NCBI RefSeq assembly: GCF_027595165.1 | Contig: NZ_CP097291.1 | Span: forward strand, 2,356,001 to 2,420,000 | From: Providencia sp. PROV188 | Lineage (GTDB): Bacteria > Pseudomonadota > Gammaproteobacteria > Enterobacterales > Enterobacteriaceae | Direction: 5' to 3' | Length of the DNA: 64,000 nt | In this document: positions 61,275-64,000 of the stretch, piece after piece | Position numbering within the stretch: the stretch's first letter is position 1 | Layout: each line of letters begins with the position of its first letter | Position numbers and translations under genes: made by a program | The notes under the pieces: generated by a model | Database searches by the model: none | Seen by the model: the letters and a program-made list of their open reading frames with translations, nothing else | What the model was told of the DNA's origin: nothing

Positions 61275-61646
61275 ATGCGAACACTTTTTGCCTTATTAAT
61301 TGGTATTCTTCTGATAGGTTGTACGATGGAAAAATCGCCTTCTGTTGTTATGACAGGGATGACATCAAACCAAGTGATGCAAATAGAAGGAACGCCGGAT
61401 GAGCAAACGAGGCAGGATGGTTATCAGCTAATGGTTTATCATGATAAACAACAACCAGAAGCCACAGTAAAAATAACAGACCGCTGGTTTATTTTTAAGA
61501 ATGGATACTTGTTAGAATATTCTACGCAATATTTAAATTCGTCTAATGCGACAAATACACCATTGAGATTAACTGCAAAACAAATATTATCTCAATGGAT
61601 AGATAGCCAATCCTTACCAACAAACCCATCAGCTCACATGAACTAA
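61275..61646 (+). CDS. Putative small lipoprotein
   Basis: 123 residues from the ATG at 61275; an upstream TTG frame adds 11 unlikely residues. Signal peptide with lipobox LLIGC (Cys16), then MTGMTSNQVMQIEGTPDE and a short beta-rich region; this arrangement recalls the BamE/OsmE (SmpA/OmlA) fold, but identity is not established. Directly after argW. Confidence 0.75.
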   Translation: MRTLFALLIGILLIGCTMEKSPSVVMTGMTSNQVMQIEGTPDEQTRQDGYQLMVYHDKQQPEATVKITDRWFIFKNGYLLEYSTQYLNSSNATNTPLRLTAKQILSQWIDSQSLPTNPSAHMN

Positions 61647-61672
61647 AAGATAAACTGGTGCCATGAAGATTG

Positions 61673-62089
61673 TTATATTTCTTTAGAAAGATAATGGCGT
61701 TGCATGCCTAATTCCGGAAAATTAGGGAGTGACATTTGTTTCACATAACCCAGTTTTTCATAAAATGGCAAAGCTTGGAAACTAAAGGTATCCACTAATG
61801 CATTGTGGCAGCCGAGTTTTTTACTCTCTTCTTCTGCGACGTGCATTAATTGGCTACCTAATCCATTCTTACGCATTGACTCATCCACCCACAGATAATC
61901 AATACATAACCATCGACCTTTAATTGACGCGAGAAGCCCACCCTGCATGATCCCATTTTCATCCTTGCTATACACACCAAGTTGCCCAAAATAGCTATTT
62001 TGCAAAAAAGATCGGTTGTAGCTTCTTAGACCAGTAAATAACTCTTCTTTATCTTCAGGGGTAATATCATGTGTAACTGTAACTTTCAT
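61673..62089 (-). CDS. GNAT-family N-acetyltransferase
   Basis: 138 residues. GNAT acetyl-CoA motif in [20 protein letters not shown] near residue 72 and [10 protein letters not shown] near the C-terminus. Acceptor unknown. A GAGGTTG site precedes the ATG at 62089. Convergent with the small lipoprotein gene. Confidence 0.88.
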   Translation of the reverse strand: MKVTVTHDITPEDKEELFTGLRSYNRSFLQNSYFGQLGVYSKDENGIMQGGLLASIKGRWLCIDYLWVDESMRKNGLGSQLMHVAEEESKKLGCHNALVDTFSFQALPFYEKLGYVKQMSLPNFPELGMQRHYLSKEI

Positions 62090-62288
62090 AACAACCTCAT
62101 TTTATTTATCGGTATTTTTATGATGTAGAAAACATCCCGCCAACAAATTAATTATCGCTTACTGTCCGTATAACATCGTATTACGAATATCCTAGTTAGA
62201 CACCATTTACTTAATTAAAAACTAAACATTTTTTATCTTGCCTGTAATTTTATTCACCGTAAAATCCCCCTAATCTTTCAGAAAAAAT

Positions 62289-63533
62289 GTGAATAATATG
62301 ACGCTTACCATTATTATTTTTGTGTTGGTCTATATCGCCATGGCATTTGGCAAACTACCCGGCTTTAAAGTTGATAGAACGGGCGCCGCCGTCATCGGTG
62401 CATTAGCCATGATGGCCATCGACAGCATCACGCCACCTCATGCCTGGAATGCCATTGATTACCGCACTATCGGCATGCTATTTGGTTTGATGGTGGTCTC
62501 CGCTTCGTTTGTGGTTTCCGGCTTTTATAGTTGGACCGCCGATCGCGTGGCGATGCTCAAAGTCAGTGCGCCTACACTGCTTGCCGTACTGATCGCCGTT
62601 GGCGGATTACTTTCCGCACTGTTAACCAACGACGTGGTTGTCGTCGCGATGACACCATTATTGGTCTCCATCACACTATCTCGCGGGCTTAACCCCATTC
62701 CGTTTCTGCTTGGATTCTGTTTTGCCGCCAACAACGGTGCAACCGGCTCGCTGATTGGTAGCCCGCAAAATATGATCGCGGCACAGGGGCTAGATATTTC
62801 CTTTGTGGGCTTATTACAATCCTCGGCAATACCGGCATTATTATCTTTACCGCTCACCTGGCTGGTATTGGTGTGGTTATATCGCAACCGCTGGTACTTA
62901 GCTAAAGAGCCGACTAATACCCCTAAAACGGTCTCTCCTCCAACACCACTCGATACATGGGAAACTGCTAAAGCCGGTGTGATCACACTCGCCGTGATTG
63001 TGGCTTTTGTGGTGAGTGATATACCAAAAGAGTTAATCGCATTAACGGCAGCGGGTTTCCTATTACTGAACCGTTCCATTGCATCTAGCGATATGCTTAA
63101 GTTAGTGGATGGGAATTTATTACTATTAATCATGGGATTATTTGTCGTCAACGCGGCATTTGCTGGAACAGGATTACCGCAGCAAATGTTGAATGATTTA
63201 CGCGCTCATGGTGTTGAACTCAATAACCCATTCATTCTATTTTTAGTAACCGGCGTTCTCAGCACTATTGTCGGAAATAACCCCTCTGTCATGCTGCTGG
63301 TGCCTTTTTTAACGCCTGACGGTAACGCTGATGCATTAGGCGCCGCATTAGTCCTTGGCTCTGGTTTTTCCAGTAACTTGTTTGTGTTTGGTAGCTTGGC
63401 GGGCATTATTGTTGTGGAACAAGCGGCGGCTTATGGTGTGAAAATTTCATTCTCAGAATTTGCAAAATCTGGGGGAATTGTTGCCGTTCTCTGTATGCTA
63501 TTAGCCACTGCATGGATTTTATTCGCGTTATAA
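62289..63533 (+). CDS. SLC13/ArsB-type anion transporter
   Basis: 414 residues with about ten to eleven membrane segments; start is a GTG at 62289 or the ATG at 62298, neither with a strong ribosome-binding site. Ion-transporter superfamily: LTNDVVVVAMTPLLVSITLS near residue 115 and VGNNPSVMLLVPFL near 330 correspond to the paired substrate-site loops, NNGATGSLIGSPQNMIAA to the other. The substrate could be a dicarboxylate, sulfate or another anion; not determinable here. Confidence 0.88.
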   Translation: MNNMTLTIIIFVLVYIAMAFGKLPGFKVDRTGAAVIGALAMMAIDSITPPHAWNAIDYRTIGMLFGLMVVSASFVVSGFYSWTADRVAMLKVSAPTLLAVLIAVGGLLSALLTNDVVVVAMTPLLVSITLSRGLNPIPFLLGFCFAANNGATGSLIGSPQNMIAAQGLDISFVGLLQSSAIPALLSLPLTWLVLVWLYRNRWYLAKEPTNTPKTVSPPTPLDTWETAKAGVITLAVIVAFVVSDIPKELIALTAAGFLLLNRSIASSDMLKLVDGNLLLLIMGLFVVNAAFAGTGLPQQMLNDLRAHGVELNNPFILFLVTGVLSTIVGNNPSVMLLVPFLTPDGNADALGAALVLGSGFSSNLFVFGSLAGIIVVEQAAAYGVKISFSEFAKSGGIVAVLCMLLATAWILFAL

Positions 63534-63537
63534 AACT

Positions 63538-63581
63538 AACGCCTTTCTCAGCCTATTTAACTGAGAAAGGCGTTTAGGATT
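63538..63581. terminator. Bidirectional terminator
   Basis: AACGCCTTTCTCAG (63538-63551) and CTGAGAAAGGCGTT (63561-63574) form a perfect 14-bp stem between two convergent genes, with T-rich sequence on the plus side. Confidence 0.88.
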
Positions 63582-63582
63582 T

Positions 63583-64000
63583 TCAGGGAAGAATAGCAAA
63601 TGAGCGCACAGGAAACCCACTAGCATTATTGGGTTTCGCCACAATATTAAAAATCACAGCACCACGAGTCGGTAATTGATCTAAATTCGCCATCAACTCT
63701 ATTTGGTAAGTATCTTGTTCTAATACGTAATATTCACCTAATAGCGCGTTATTTTGGCGAAAATCTTTCGCTGCATCAGTATCAAATGTCTCATGCCCAA
63801 TGGCTTTAATGCCACGCTCTTCAAATAAAAATTTGAGCGCATCCATACCCCATCCCGGGATTTGATTATTACCTTCTGCGTCTTTATTATCCATGGCTTC
63901 TTGAGAAGGCCAGCGCTTATGCCAATCTGTGCGTAGTGCTACAAAACTATCCGGTTCGATTCGCCCATGTTCACGCTCGAAAGCTAAAACATCTTCGCGA
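63583..64000 (-). CDS. Cyclase-family (kynurenine formamidase-like) protein, C-terminal part
   Basis: Partial: the frame stays open from 63583 to the window end, so the start is outside. Besides the ATG at 63894 the upstream codons read in frame through HGRIEPDSFVALRTDWHKRW, which is typical of the PF04199 cyclase/formamidase family (HG-x-I...SFVALRTDW...RWP), and continue with PGWGMDAL and KAIGHETFDTD. Metal-dependent amide hydrolase fold; substrate unknown. Confidence 0.85.
   Translation of the reverse strand, partial: REDVLAFEREHGRIEPDSFVALRTDWHKRWPSQEAMDNKDAEGNNQIPGWGMDALKFLFEERGIKAIGHETFDTDAAKDFRQNNALLGEYYVLEQDTYQIELMANLDQLPTRGAVIFNIVAKPNNASGFPVRSFAILP

Noticed and set aside
62525..63151. 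Minus-strand 208-codon frame
   Set aside because: Antisense shadow of the SLC13-type transporter; Ser/Thr/Asn-rich translation and no family signal.
1..64000. CRISPR arrays, rRNA genes, complete insertion sequences or prophage
   Set aside because: No regularly spaced direct repeats, no rRNA-like sequence, and no transposase, integrase or phage structural gene were seen.

Overview
The window is chromosomal DNA from a gammaproteobacterium of the Enterobacterales, most likely Morganellaceae and probably close to Providencia. The coding capacity is dense, core genes look moderately AT-rich, and gene order follows Escherichia coli from alaA (yfbQ) through yfbRSTUV, ackA-pta, yfcD/yfcH/ubiX, purF-cvpA-dedD-folC-accD-dedA-truA-usg-pdxB, then fabB-mnmC-yfcL-epmC-yfcA-aroC-prmB, smrB-sixA-fadJ-fadI-yfcZ-fadL-mlaA and argW. 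The genus is inferred from gene content and protein similarity recalled from memory; no database search was run.

Layout. 1-8.3 kb: alaA with a structured leader, yfbR bracketed by two AT-rich paralogous genes absent from E. coli, then yfbS, yfbT, yfbU and yfbV on the minus strand. 8.9-12.3 kb: the acetate switch ackA-pta. 12.4-13.6 kb: an AT-rich orphan gene whose Cys/His motifs resemble YopT-type (C58) cysteine protease effectors. 13.6-25.4 kb: yfcD, yfcH and ubiX, then the minus-strand purF/accD/pdxB block, with a PurR box separating dedD from cvpA-purF. 25.6-36.4 kb is an accessory stretch: a YnfC-like exported protein, an AraC regulator divergent from an EamA transporter, a complete tricarboxylate transport locus (tctDE divergent from tctCBA), a YdcZ/LysR pair and two small unknown genes. 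36.5-44.7 kb returns to the core (fabB to prmB). 44.9-52.1 kb is a histidine-utilisation island (permease, hutH, hutU, hutC, hutI) inserted between prmB and smrB, with two HutC-like operators but no hutG. 52.4-60.7 kb: smrB, sixA, the anaerobic beta-oxidation genes fadIJ, yfcZ, fadL and mlaA, with FadR-type operators. 61-64 kb: tRNA-Arg(CCT), a small lipoprotein, an acetyltransferase, an anion-type transporter and the end of a cyclase-family gene that runs off the window.

Functional themes: acetate overflow and recovery (ackA-pta), purine, folate, fatty-acid, PLP and chorismate synthesis, scavenging of citrate-like acids, histidine and long-chain fatty acids, and envelope maintenance (mlaA, dedA, dedD).

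Least explained items: the YopT-like protein; the paralogous pair around yfbR; three short genes too small for routine calling (22, 58 and 31 codons, each with a good ribosome-binding site); an array of hairpins bounded by a duplicated terminator after mnmC; a long palindromic intergenic element after purF; and a tRNA-Arg gene without an encoded CCA, whose 3' end is partly duplicated.
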